From contig CANQEC010000062.1 of the NCBI GenBank assembly GCA_947594335.1, positions 1 to 10,867 of the forward strand: a DNA stretch of 10,867 nt. The letters are read 5' to 3'. This document shows positions 1-6,531 of this stretch, one piece after another (position 1 is the first letter of the stretch; the number at the start of each line of letters is the position of its first letter). The DNA comes from an uncultured Lachnospiraceae bacterium. Its GTDB lineage: Bacteria; Bacillota; Clostridia; Lachnospirales; Lachnospiraceae. A program made the position numbers and the translations under genes. The notes under the pieces were generated by a model. The model ran no database searches and had not been told where the DNA came from. It saw only the letters and a program-made list of their open reading frames with translations.

Positions 1-1
1 T

Positions 2-595
2 GAGAAGGCGCATCCGGATATATTTAACATTCTGCTTCAGGTGCTTGACGAGGGACATATTACGGACGGACACGGGAAAAAGGTGGACTTTAAGAATACG
101 ATCCTGATCATGACTTCCAATGCGGGAGCGCAGTCGATCATCACGCCGAAGCATCTGGGGTTTGGCGCGGGCAGAGATGAAAAGCAGAATTATGAGACGA
201 TGAAGTCGGGCGTTATGGAGGAGGTCCGCAGAATATTTAAGCCGGAGTTTCTGAACAGGATCGACGATATCATCGTATTTCATTCTCTTACAAAAGAGCA
301 GATCCGGGAGATCGCCGGACTGCTGCTTTCGGAGCTTCAGGCCAGGTGCAGGGAGCAGATGAATATCACGCTGAAGCTGAGTCCGGCTGTAAAGGCCCGG
401 ATTGCCGAGGCAGGATTTGACGACAAATACGGGGCCAGGCCGCTGAGGCGCGCGATTCAGAATAAAGTGGAGGATATGCTTGCCGAGGAAATTCTGTCCG
501 GCCGCGTCAGGGCCGGCGACACGGTGCAGGTGACCGTTCAGAAGGGGAAATTCGTATTCAGCGCGGTTCAGGAGGAGAAAAGTCTGGTATTATAA
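2..595 (+). CDS. clpC: ATP-dependent Clp protease ATP-binding subunit ClpC, C-terminal part (5' end outside window)
   Basis: This is the 3' end (about 197 codons) of a Clp/Hsp100 AAA+ unfoldase. ClpC uses ATP to unfold proteins and feed them to the ClpP peptidase in the cytoplasm. The frame is open from base 2 and begins with EKAHPDIFNILLQ, the stretch that follows Walker B of the second AAA+ domain. It then shows sensor 1 (IMTSNAG), the arginine-finger segment FKPEFLNRIDD (Arg about residue 86 of this fragment) and sensor 2 (GARPLRR, about 144-150). A short beta-rich D2 tail ends at the stop 593-595. The GTG at 41 is an internal Val codon, not a start. ClpC is preferred over ClpB because radA lies just downstream, as in the Firmicutes ctsR-mcsA-mcsB-clpC-radA locus. 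The upstream genes are outside the window, so CtsR control cannot be checked. Confidence 0.9.
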   Translation, partial: EKAHPDIFNILLQVLDEGHITDGHGKKVDFKNTILIMTSNAGAQSIITPKHLGFGAGRDEKQNYETMKSGVMEEVRRIFKPEFLNRIDDIIVFHSLTKEQIREIAGLLLSELQARCREQMNITLKLSPAVKARIAEAGFDDKYGARPLRRAIQNKVEDMLAEEILSGRVRAGDTVQVTVQKGKFVFSAVQEEKSLVL

Positions 596-648
596 ATCGA
601 AGTATGTTAAAATGTGGAAAGCAGTCTGTGGACTTTTATTCATGGCGC

Positions 649-666
649 TGCCCTGCAGGCAGGGCA
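649..666 (+). terminator. Small hairpin in the clpC downstream spacer (weak terminator candidate)
   Basis: A 7-bp perfect stem (649-655 with 660-666, core GCCCTG/CAGGGC) closes a 4-base loop. It is followed by AGAGAATTTAA rather than a run of T. The stem is GC-rich enough to cause pausing, but the weak T tract argues against an efficient intrinsic terminator. Partial read-through into the 716 gene is therefore likely. Confidence 0.25.
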
Positions 667-715
667 AGAGAATTTAACTGGCAAAGGATAATAAAAAATC
701 AGGAGGGCAAGAAAA

Positions 716-1129
716 ATGTCAGCAGTCAAAGAACTTATCCGTACAGAAGCAGATGGAACTCTGAGCTTTGGTGATTACGAGCTCGGGGCGAAGACAAAGC
801 GTTCCGATTACGAATATCAGGGAGATCTTTACAAGGTAAAGACCTATGCGGATATCACCAAGCTGGAGCGAAACGGAATGTTTGTCTATGAATCTGTTCC
901 CGGAACGGCGGTTCATTCTTTCAGAGCTACGGAGAGCGGTGTTTCTTTTGAGGTTGAGGGTCCAAAGGATGCGCAGGTGATCATCGGACTTGAGGAAGGT
1001 GCTGAATACAAGATTTACATCAATGATGTCAATATCGGAAAAATGAATGCGAAAATGGGCGGGAAGCTGGTTCTCAGCGTTGAGACAGGGGCCGCCGGGA
1101 GTATTCCCGTAAAGGTAGTGAAACTGTAA
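716..1129 (+). CDS. Conserved small protein of unknown function between clpC and radA
   Basis: This 137-aa protein has no signal peptide and no membrane segment. A strong Shine-Dalgarno AGGAGG at 701-706, 9 bases before the ATG, fixes the start. The sequence is soluble and beta-strand-like. The last third alternates short hydrophobic strands with turns (AQVIIGLEEGAEYKIYIND, then GGKLVLSVE), which suggests a beta-sandwich. No catalytic motif is visible. Similar short proteins in Clostridia have, as I recall, sometimes been labelled 'endosialidase'. I see no sialidase Asp-box or catalytic residues here, so I would not carry that name over. The stop codon touches the ATG of radA, so the two are almost certainly co-transcribed and translationally coupled. 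A role in the same stress or repair context is only inference. Confidence 0.85.
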   Translation: MSAVKELIRTEADGTLSFGDYELGAKTKRSDYEYQGDLYKVKTYADITKLERNGMFVYESVPGTAVHSFRATESGVSFEVEGPKDAQVIIGLEEGAEYKIYINDVNIGKMNAKMGGKLVLSVETGAAGSIPVKVVKL

Positions 1130-2515
1130 ATGGCAAAAGCAAAAAGTTTGTATTTCTGTCAGAACTGCGGATTTGAGTCGGGAAAGTGGATGGGACAGTG
1201 TCCCGGCTGCCATGAATGGAACACGTTTGTGGAGGAGCCGGTCGCTGTGCGGCGCGGCGGCGGCGCGGCTGCCGCGCCCAAGAAGGAGCGCGCAAAGCCT
1301 GTGCGGCTTGTGGAGATCGAACCCGGCGAGGCATCCAGGATTTCCACAGGGATCAGGGAGCTGGACCGTGTGCTTGGCGGAGGCATAGTCCGGGGTTCCC
1401 TCGTTCTGGTGGGCGGCGATCCGGGTATCGGAAAATCCACGCTTCTCCTTCAGGTCTGCCGCAATCTGACAGCGTCCGGACGGAAGATTCTGTATATTTC
1501 GGGGGAAGAATCTCTGCAGCAGATCAGGATGCGGGCGGAGAGGATGGGACAGTTCGCAAGCTCCCTGCTGCTTCTTTGCGAGACGAACCTGGAAGACATA
1601 CGGGAGACGATCGCCCGGCATATGCCGGAAATGGTCGTCATAGATTCCATCCAGACAATGTATAATGAAAACGTATCCGCGGCTCCCGGAAGTGTTTCGC
1701 AGGTGCGGGAGACAACGGGAGCGCTGCTTCAGATCGCGAAGGGAATGGACATCTCCATCTTTATTGTCGGCCATGTGACAAAGGAAGGTGTGGTGGCCGG
1801 TCCGCGCGTGCTGGAACATATGGTGGATACGGTGCTGTATTTCGAGGGAGAGCGCAATGCCGTCTACCGTGTGCTGCGCAGCGTCAAGAACCGATTTGGC
1901 TCCACAAATGAAATCGGCGTGTTTGAGATGCAGAGCAGCGGACTTGCAGAGGTGGAAAATCCCTCCGAATATATGCTCAGCGGAAAACCGCAGAATGCGT
2001 CCGGGTCGGTCGTTACCTGTTCCATGGAGGGGACGCGTCCGATTCTGGTTGAGGTGCAGGCGCTCGTCTGCCGCAGCAGTCTCGCGTTTCCGCGCAGGAC
2101 GGCCGCAGGAGCGGATCTGAACCGCATCAATCTGCTGATGGCCGTGCTGGAAAAGCGCGCGGGGCTTCCCTTGTCCGCATATGACGCGTACATCAATCTG
2201 GCGGGCGGAATCCGGATGAATGAACCAGCCGTCGATCTTGGGATCGCGGCGGCCGTGATATCCAGCTGCAGGGACTGTCCGGTCGATGAGAAGATGATTT
2301 TTTTCGGTGAAGTGGGACTAAGCGGAGAAGTCCGCGCAGTCAGCATGGCGCAGCAGCGCGTCAGGGAGGCAAAAAAACTGGGCTTTGAGACGGCTGTTCT
2401 TCCCGAGGTCTGCCGCAGGACGGCGGAGCGGGAGGAAGGAATCCGCGTCATAGGGGTAAGCAATGTGAGAGAGGTTCTGGGACTGATCAGCGCAGGAGGC
2501 GTAAAAAGATCCTGA
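1130..2515 (+). CDS. radA: DNA repair protein RadA (Sms)
   Basis: RadA is a RecA-like, DnaB-related ATPase that helps process and extend recombination intermediates during DNA repair. The 461-aa length is typical. In order, the sequence shows an N-terminal four-Cys zinc finger (C10, C13, C24, C27), a Gly/Ala/Arg-rich linker (about 41-58), Walker A GGDPGIGKST (95-104), Walker B VVIDS (169-173), the RadA-specific KNRFG motif (253-257) and a C-terminal Lon-like domain (about 285-450). All diagnostic residues are present. The ATG follows the TAA of the preceding gene with no gap. The nearest purine-rich stretch (AAAGG, 1111-1115) is 14 bases away, too far for a good ribosome site, so translation probably relies on ribosomes finishing the upstream gene. 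In Bacillus disA follows radA; here leuS follows instead. Confidence 0.97.
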   Translation: MAKAKSLYFCQNCGFESGKWMGQCPGCHEWNTFVEEPVAVRRGGGAAAAPKKERAKPVRLVEIEPGEASRISTGIRELDRVLGGGIVRGSLVLVGGDPGIGKSTLLLQVCRNLTASGRKILYISGEESLQQIRMRAERMGQFASSLLLLCETNLEDIRETIARHMPEMVVIDSIQTMYNENVSAAPGSVSQVRETTGALLQIAKGMDISIFIVGHVTKEGVVAGPRVLEHMVDTVLYFEGERNAVYRVLRSVKNRFGSTNEIGVFEMQSSGLAEVENPSEYMLSGKPQNASGSVVTCSMEGTRPILVEVQALVCRSSLAFPRRTAAGADLNRINLLMAVLEKRAGLPLSAYDAYINLAGGIRMNEPAVDLGIAAAVISSCRDCPVDEKMIFFGEVGLSGEVRAVSMAQQRVREAKKLGFETAVLPEVCRRTAEREEGIRVIGVSNVREVLGLISAGGVKRS

Positions 2516-2603
2516 GCAGAATTTTTTCGGATCAGGATGCTGTTTCGGAACCGGCAGGAAAAATAGAAAAAGTGTTGGATAAACAGGAAGAGAGACGGAT
2601 AAT

Positions 2604-5006
2604 ATGAGACATGAATTTAAGAAGATAGAGCCAAAGTGGCAGAAGAAATGGGATGAGGCAGGGATTTTCCATGCGGTGGATATGGATGAGAAGCCCAAAT
2701 TTTACGGACTGGTGGAATTCCCGTATCCAAGCGGCGCGGGTATGCACGTCGGACATATCAAGGCTTACTCCAGTCTTGAAGTAATCTCCAGAAAGCGCAG
2801 GATGGAGGGATATAACGTACTGTTCCCGATCGGATTTGACGCGTTCGGACTTCCGACGGAGAACTACGCGATCAAGACAGGCGAGCATCCGAGAAAGATC
2901 ACGGACGAGAACATCGTCAAGTTTACGAACCAGCTCAAGAAGGTCGGTTTTTCGTTTGACTGGGACCGTGTGATCGATACGACGGATGAAGATTATTATA
3001 AATGGACACAGTGGATTTTCCTGAAAATGTTTGACGCGGGGCTTGTGTTCCGCGATACGGCGCTTGTGAATTATTGCCCGTCCTGCAAGGTTGTGCTTTC
3101 CAACGAGGACAGCCAGGGCGGCAAGTGCGATATCTGCCACAGCGATATCATCCAGAAATCAAAAGACGTCTGGTATCTGCGGATCACGAAGTATGCCGAC
3201 AAGCTTCTCGAGGGACTCGACACGGTGGATTATCTCCCGAACATCCGCCAGCAGCAGATAAACTGGATCGGCAAATCGACCGGCGCGTTTGTGGACTTCA
3301 AGCTTTACGGCAAGGAGGAGAGCTTCCGCATTTATACGACCAGACCGGATACGCTGTTCGGCATCACATTCATGGTGTTCGCGCCGGAGCATCCGCTGAT
3401 CGACAAGTACGCGTCCGAGATTACGAACATGGATGAGATCGAGGCGTACCGCGAGGAGTGCGCGAAGAAGACGGAGTTTGAGCGCACGCAGCTTGTCAAG
3501 GACAAGACGGGCGTCCGCATTCAGGGACTTTCCGCCGCACATCCGCTGACAGGCAAGGAGATCCCGATCTACATCGCGGACTATGTCATGATGGGCTATG
3601 GCACGGGAGCGATCATGGCCGTTCCGGGACACGATACGAGAGACTATGAGTTTGCGAAGAAGTTCGGCCTTGAGATCATTCCGGTTATCGAGGGCGGCAA
3701 TATTGAGGAAGCGGCCTACACAGGCGATGGAAAGATGATCAACTCCGATTTTCTGAACGGTTATACCAATAAAAAAGATTCGATCGCCCGCATGATCGAG
3801 GAGCTCGAGAAGCTCGGCGTCGGCGAGGCAGGCGTACAGTACAAGATGAAGGACTGGGCGTTCAACCGCCAGCGCTACTGGGGCGAGCCGATCCCGATCA
3901 TCCACTGCCCGAAGTGCGGTGTGGTTCCGGTTCCGTATGAGGAGCTGCCGCTTGTTCTCCCGCAGGTGGAGAATTTTGAGCCGGGTCAGGAGGGAGAGTC
4001 CCCGCTTGCGAAGATCGATTCCTTTGTAAACTGCACCTGCCCGAAATGCGGCGGCGCGGCGAAGCGCGAGACGGACACGATGCCGCAGTGGGCGGGATCA
4101 TCCTGGTATTTCCTGCGCTATATCGATCCGCATAATGATAAGGCGCTCGCGTCCATGGAGAAACTGAACTACTGGATGCCGGTAGACTGGTACAACGGCG
4201 GCATGGAGCATGTGACCCGGCATATGATCTACTCCCGCTTCTGGCATCATTTCCTCTATGATATCGGCGCGGTCAACACGCCGGAGCCGTACGCGAAGAG
4301 AACGGCGCAGGGCCTGATCCTCGGACCGGACGGGGACAAGATGAGCAAGTCCAAGGGCAACGTCGTCGATCCGCTTGACGTCGTCGAGGAGTACGGCGCC
4401 GACGTACTGCGTACCTATGTGCTGTTCATGGGAGATTACGGCGCGGCGACCCCGTGGAGCGAGAACTCCGTGAAGGGCTGCAAGCGTTTCCTTGAGAGAG
4501 TGGCGGGACTTACCGATCTCGTTTCCGGCGAAGGCGTGACGCCTGAGCTTGAGACGAAATTCCACAAGACGATCAGGAAGGTCTCAAATGACCTGGAGGA
4601 TACAAAGTACAACACCGCGATCGCGGCTCTTATGGGGCTGCTCAACGACATCTATGCGAAGGGTTCTCTGACAAAGGATGAGCTTGTCACCTACATTAAG
4701 CTGCTCTGTCCGATCGCTCCGCATATCTGCGAGGAGATCTGGGAGCATATCGGAGGCGAGGGCTTCCTTTCCCTGACTTCCTGGCCGCAGTATGACGAGA
4801 GCAAGACGATCGACGCTCTGGTGCAGGTCGGCGCTCAGGTGAACGGAAAGGTCCGCAGCGTTGTGGAGCTTCCGGCAGACTGCGATAAGGACGAGGCGAT
4901 CCGGCTGACGCTTGCGGACGCGAAGATCAAAGCGCTCGTGGAAGGGAAGAAGATTGTCAAGGAGATCTATGTGCCGAACAAGATCGTGAACATTGTAGTA
5001 AAATAG
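2604..5006 (+). CDS. leuS: Leucyl-tRNA synthetase
   Basis: This class Ia synthetase charges tRNA-Leu with leucine in the cytoplasm and edits mischarged products. The 800 aa fit bacterial LeuRS. The HIGH motif reads HVGH (48-51) and KMSKS is at 579-583, so both halves of the ATP site are intact. A Cys cluster (C158, C161, C175, C178) forms a zinc module. The CP1 editing domain carries the Thr-rich TTRPDTLF stretch (245-252) and GHDTRD (342-347), with the conserved editing aspartate at about residue 344. A second Cys-rich segment (HCPKCG) follows. The ATG at 2604 is preceded by a purine-rich AGGAAGAGAG. There is an 88-base spacer after radA with no convincing terminator. A regulatory T-box leader is not visible there, and the space is too short for a normal one. 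It looks complete and functional. Confidence 0.98.
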   Translation: MRHEFKKIEPKWQKKWDEAGIFHAVDMDEKPKFYGLVEFPYPSGAGMHVGHIKAYSSLEVISRKRRMEGYNVLFPIGFDAFGLPTENYAIKTGEHPRKITDENIVKFTNQLKKVGFSFDWDRVIDTTDEDYYKWTQWIFLKMFDAGLVFRDTALVNYCPSCKVVLSNEDSQGGKCDICHSDIIQKSKDVWYLRITKYADKLLEGLDTVDYLPNIRQQQINWIGKSTGAFVDFKLYGKEESFRIYTTRPDTLFGITFMVFAPEHPLIDKYASEITNMDEIEAYREECAKKTEFERTQLVKDKTGVRIQGLSAAHPLTGKEIPIYIADYVMMGYGTGAIMAVPGHDTRDYEFAKKFGLEIIPVIEGGNIEEAAYTGDGKMINSDFLNGYTNKKDSIARMIEELEKLGVGEAGVQYKMKDWAFNRQRYWGEPIPIIHCPKCGVVPVPYEELPLVLPQVENFEPGQEGESPLAKIDSFVNCTCPKCGGAAKRETDTMPQWAGSSWYFLRYIDPHNDKALASMEKLNYWMPVDWYNGGMEHVTRHMIYSRFWHHFLYDIGAVNTPEPYAKRTAQGLILGPDGDKMSKSKGNVVDPLDVVEEYGADVLRTYVLFMGDYGAATPWSENSVKGCKRFLERVAGLTDLVSGEGVTPELETKFHKTIRKVSNDLEDTKYNTAIAALMGLLNDIYAKGSLTKDELVTYIKLLCPIAPHICEEIWEHIGGEGFLSLTSWPQYDESKTIDALVQVGAQVNGKVRSVVELPADCDKDEAIRLTLADAKIKALVEGKKIVKEIYVPNKIVNIVVK

Positions 5007-5109
5007 TGTTTGTAAAAGCAGCGAGCCATGCAGAGGCGGTTCACACCTCGTGGGGTCAAAAGATGCCAGGCGGATTGCTGCAGTATGGAAAAAACAACAG
5101 GATGAAAGG

Positions 5110-5460
5110 ATGAAAACGCAGATGGCGGATACAAACGGAAACGGCGGCATCACCGTTGTGACTGAGGAAAATTTTGATGCCGAAGTGAAAAATTCCGACA
5201 AACTGGTTGTGCTTGATTTCTGGGCAGAGTGGTGCGGGTCGTGCCGGATGATCGCCCCGATCATGGAAGAGCTCAGCCAGGAGATGGCGGATGTCAAATT
5301 CTGTAAAGTGAATGTGGATGAACAGCTCTCCATCGCGATGAAATACCGGGTGGTCAGCATTCCGATGCTCGCGTTTTTCAAAAACGGAGAGATGGTCGGA
5401 AGTTCCGTGGGCTATGAACCGAAAGAAGCAGTAAGGGCAAAGATTGAGGGAGCAAAATGA
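5110..5460 (+). CDS. trxA: Thioredoxin with a CGSC active site
   Basis: A thioredoxin-fold disulfide reductase of 116 aa. From the chosen start it has the buried aspartate of the LDFWAEWC strand (D36), the active site W41-C42-G43-S44-C45 and the cis-proline loop SIPM (P85), followed by the usual FFKNG and G-x-E-P end. The active site is WCGSC, where typical thioredoxins have WCGPC. The gene can be read open from a GTG at 5050, but that start has no ribosome site and would add an unrelated basic tail. ATG 5110 has AGGA at 5099-5102 with a 7-base gap; ATG 5122 is a second possibility. The stop overlaps the next start (ATGA), pairing it with the reductase-like gene and implying that protein as its electron donor. 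It lies 103 bases after leuS. Confidence 0.93.
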   Translation: MKTQMADTNGNGGITVVTEENFDAEVKNSDKLVVLDFWAEWCGSCRMIAPIMEELSQEMADVKFCKVNVDEQLSIAMKYRVVSIPMLAFFKNGEMVGSSVGYEPKEAVRAKIEGAK

Positions 5461-5657
5461 GCAGAGTCAGACTGAATGAAGATGCTGAGGTGGTGGCGGC
5501 TGTCCGGGAAGGGCTGAAGAAAAAGGGCGGTTACTGCCCCTGCCGCCTCGAAAAGACCGAAGACGTGAAATGTATGTGCAAGGAGTTCAGAGATCAGATC
5601 GCCGATCCGGATTTTGAGGGATACTGCCACTGTATGCTGTATTACAAAGAGAAATAA
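5457..5657 (+). CDS. Ferredoxin:thioredoxin reductase catalytic subunit-like Fe-S protein
   Basis: This 66-aa protein has three Cys pairs: C27-P-C29, C39-M-C41 and C57-H-C59, followed by MLYY. The first (CPCR) and last (CHCML) pairs match the family signature of the catalytic subunit of ferredoxin:thioredoxin reductase, which uses a [4Fe-4S] cluster next to a redox disulfide to pass electrons from ferredoxin to thioredoxin. In the plant and cyanobacterial enzyme the middle pair lies closer to the third; here it lies closer to the first, although the first-to-third distance (30 residues) is the same. No variable (alpha) subunit gene is nearby, as expected for stand-alone bacterial forms. It overlaps the thioredoxin stop by four bases (ATGA) and has AGGGAG at 5447-5452, so the two proteins are made together. 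The partner assignment is inference from overlap and family role. Confidence 0.88.
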   Translation: MSRVRLNEDAEVVAAVREGLKKKGGYCPCRLEKTEDVKCMCKEFRDQIADPDFEGYCHCMLYYKEK

Positions 5658-5674
5658 GAAAAGGATGAACGCAG

Positions 5675-6145
5675 ATGGATTATTTCATTGTATTTCTGAT
5701 ATCCATGGTGCCGGTTGTTGAGTTAAGAGGAGCAGTCCCCTATTCGCAGTTCCTGGGACTGCCCCTGCTCCCGTCCTACATTGTGGCTGTGATCGGGAAT
5801 ATGCTTCCTGTTCCGTTTATTTTTCTGTTTGCGCGCAAAGTGCTGATGTGGGGGAAGGATATGCCGGTGATCGGAAAGCTGTTCACGTTCTGTGTGGAAA
5901 AAGGAGAGAAGGGCGGAAAAACCCTGCAGGCAAAGGCCGGCAGAGGGCTGTTTCTGGCTCTGCTCCTTTTCGTCGGGATTCCGCTTCCCGGGACCGGCGC
6001 GTGGACCGGGACGCTGGCGGCCAGCTTCCTCAATATGGATTTCAAGTCCAGCGTGATCGCGGTCATGCTTGGTGTGATGCTTGCGGGCGTCATCATGGGA
6101 CTTGGCAGCGCCGGGGTGTTTGGGGCGATCGGAGCGCTGTTTTGA
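5675..6145 (+). CDS. Putative small multidrug export family membrane protein (COG2426 / PF06695 type)
   Basis: A 156-aa integral membrane protein. Hydrophobic segments lie at about 2-18, 32-53, 91-118 and 125-152. Two conserved-looking motifs stand out: VELRGAVPY (15-23) in the first segment and PLPGTGAWTG (103-112) in the third. A charged loop (about 72-90, KGEKGGKTLQAKAGR) sits between them. This combination fits the family named 'small multi-drug export protein', but the transport label rests on little evidence and no substrate can be read from the sequence. The Glu-Arg plus Gly/Pro-rich loop pattern recalls other small transporters with re-entrant loops; that is inference. AAGGA at 5661-5665 is 9 bases before the ATG. 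It lies 17 bases after the reductase-like gene and is probably in the same transcript, with no obvious functional link to it. Confidence 0.85.
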   Translation: MDYFIVFLISMVPVVELRGAVPYSQFLGLPLLPSYIVAVIGNMLPVPFIFLFARKVLMWGKDMPVIGKLFTFCVEKGEKGGKTLQAKAGRGLFLALLLFVGIPLPGTGAWTGTLAASFLNMDFKSSVIAVMLGVMLAGVIMGLGSAGVFGAIGALF

Positions 6146-6200
6146 AGATTTCAAAGTGATCCGTCCCTGTTCAGTACAGATCTTAAACAGGTGATCGGTA

Positions 6201-6228
6201 TTGGCAGCGGAAAAAATATTTTTATAGG
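6201..6228 (+). promoter_or_regulatory. Possible sigma-A-type promoter ahead of the structured element
   Basis: TTGGCA (6201-6206, 5 of 6 to TTGACA) is followed after 16 bases by TATAGG (6223-6228, 4 of 6 to TATAAT) in an A/T-rich stretch. Transcription would begin near 6235, a few bases before the first arm of the inverted-repeat element. Such matches occur by chance, so this is only a candidate. Confidence 0.3.
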
Positions 6229-6240
6229 GAAAAAGGCGCG

Positions 6241-6335
6241 GGAGCAGGTCGTTGACCTGCTCCTGTTTCTGTGCGCAGGCCCAGGCATGGAAACCAGCTG
6301 CTGACGCAGCACCTGGGCTGCACAGACGAGCAGGG
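6241..6335 (+). repeat. Nested inverted-repeat element, able to form two competing hairpins
   Basis: Arm A (GGAGCAGGTC, 6241-6250) pairs perfectly with arm B (GACCTGCTCC, 6254-6263) across a 3-base loop. Arm B can instead pair with arm C (GAGCAGG, 6328-6334). That starts a longer imperfect hairpin: 6256-6262/6328-6334, 6268-6274/6320-6326, 6279-6285/6312-6318 and an inner GCTGC/GCAGC stem (6297-6301/6306-6310). A:B is followed by TGTTTCTGT, a poor terminator tail on the + strand. On the - strand the same hairpin is followed by CGCGCC and five T. Possible identities are a terminator for the thioredoxin-reductase-export run, a dispersed palindromic repeat, or the start of a structured RNA. The pairing is directly visible; the function is unknown. 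Confidence 0.6.
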
Positions 6336-6403
6336 AAAAGATGCCTCCTTGATCAGGCCCGTGTGAGAAAATCATCTGACGATTTACGCTGACCGAGCGA
6401 AAA

Positions 6404-6441
6404 TAGAGATTATTTAGAGGGGAAATAGAAATTTTTTAGAG
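6404..6441 (+). promoter_or_regulatory. Four TAGAR boxes in exact 11-base phase (operator candidate)
   Basis: TAGAG starts at 6404, 6415 and 6437, and TAGAA at 6426, so four boxes recur every 11 bases on one face of the helix. Seen another way, 6399-6420 and 6421-6442 are two adjacent 22-base copies agreeing at 18 positions. Head-to-tail sites at 10-11 base spacing are typical of OmpR/PhoB-family response regulators that bind as tandem dimers. The array ends just upstream of a possible extended -10 (6449-6457) and would cover its -35 region, which fits an activator. The regulator is not identified. Confidence 0.5.
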
Positions 6442-6448
6442 ATTCATA

Positions 6449-6457
6449 TGGTACAGT
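6449..6457 (+). promoter_or_regulatory. Possible extended -10 promoter for the solute-binding gene
   Basis: TGGTACAGT gives an extended -10 pattern (TG, one base, TACAGT; 4 of 6 to TATAAT). No -35 match is present at 16-18 bases; that space is taken by the third and fourth TAGAR boxes. A promoter lacking a -35 but flanked by phased operator sites suggests activator dependence. Start near 6464 would give a leader of about 70 bases beginning with the hairpin at 6467. Confidence 0.35.
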
Positions 6458-6466
6458 AAACCCATC

Positions 6467-6502
6467 CCTGGAAAGCAGGCATACGACAGTCTGCTTCCCA
6501 GG
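6467..6502 (+). other. Long hairpin in the leader of the solute-binding gene
   Basis: CCTGGAAAGCAG (6467-6478) pairs with CTGCTTCCCAGG (6491-6502): 12 pairs with a single A-C mismatch (6472/6497), extendable by G-T and C-G toward the loop. The hairpin ends 13 bases before the Shine-Dalgarno (6516-6523) and has no T run after it, so it is not a terminator. It could stabilise the 5' end of the mRNA, bind a regulatory factor, or be a DNA operator dyad. Confidence 0.55.
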
Positions 6503-6531
6503 AGAATAAATGATCAGGGAGGAAAAGACCT

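Noticed and set aside
1262..1278. Perfect GC-rich inverted repeat (8-base arms, one-base centre) inside radA
   Set aside because: It falls in the Gly/Ala/Arg-rich linker between zinc finger and ATPase domain and is explained by GC-rich codons for these residues.
719..1819. Long reverse-strand open frame of 366 codons over the 137-aa gene and radA
   Set aside because: It is antisense to two well-supported genes and its translation is low-complexity and Cys/His/Arg-rich without family motifs.
2509..2538. ATCCTGA/TCAGGAT inverted repeat around the radA stop
   Set aside because: Only 7 pairs with a 16-base loop and the T run lies inside the loop, so it is not a credible terminator.
2516..2603. 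Possible T-box leader for leuS
   Set aside because: The 88-base spacer is too short, and no terminator or T-box-like sequence is visible.
5050..5109. GTG start extending the thioredoxin by 20 residues
   Set aside because: No Shine-Dalgarno and the added residues are not part of the thioredoxin fold; ATG 5110 has a well-spaced AGGA.
6151..6375. Reverse-strand open frame of 74 codons across the gap, plus a second protein-like reverse frame reading through the inverted repeat
   Set aside because: No ribosome site, and the second frame has no start codon in the gap. The open reading is explained by the palindromic sequence. Kept only as a hint that the element might be a dispersed repeat or gene relic.
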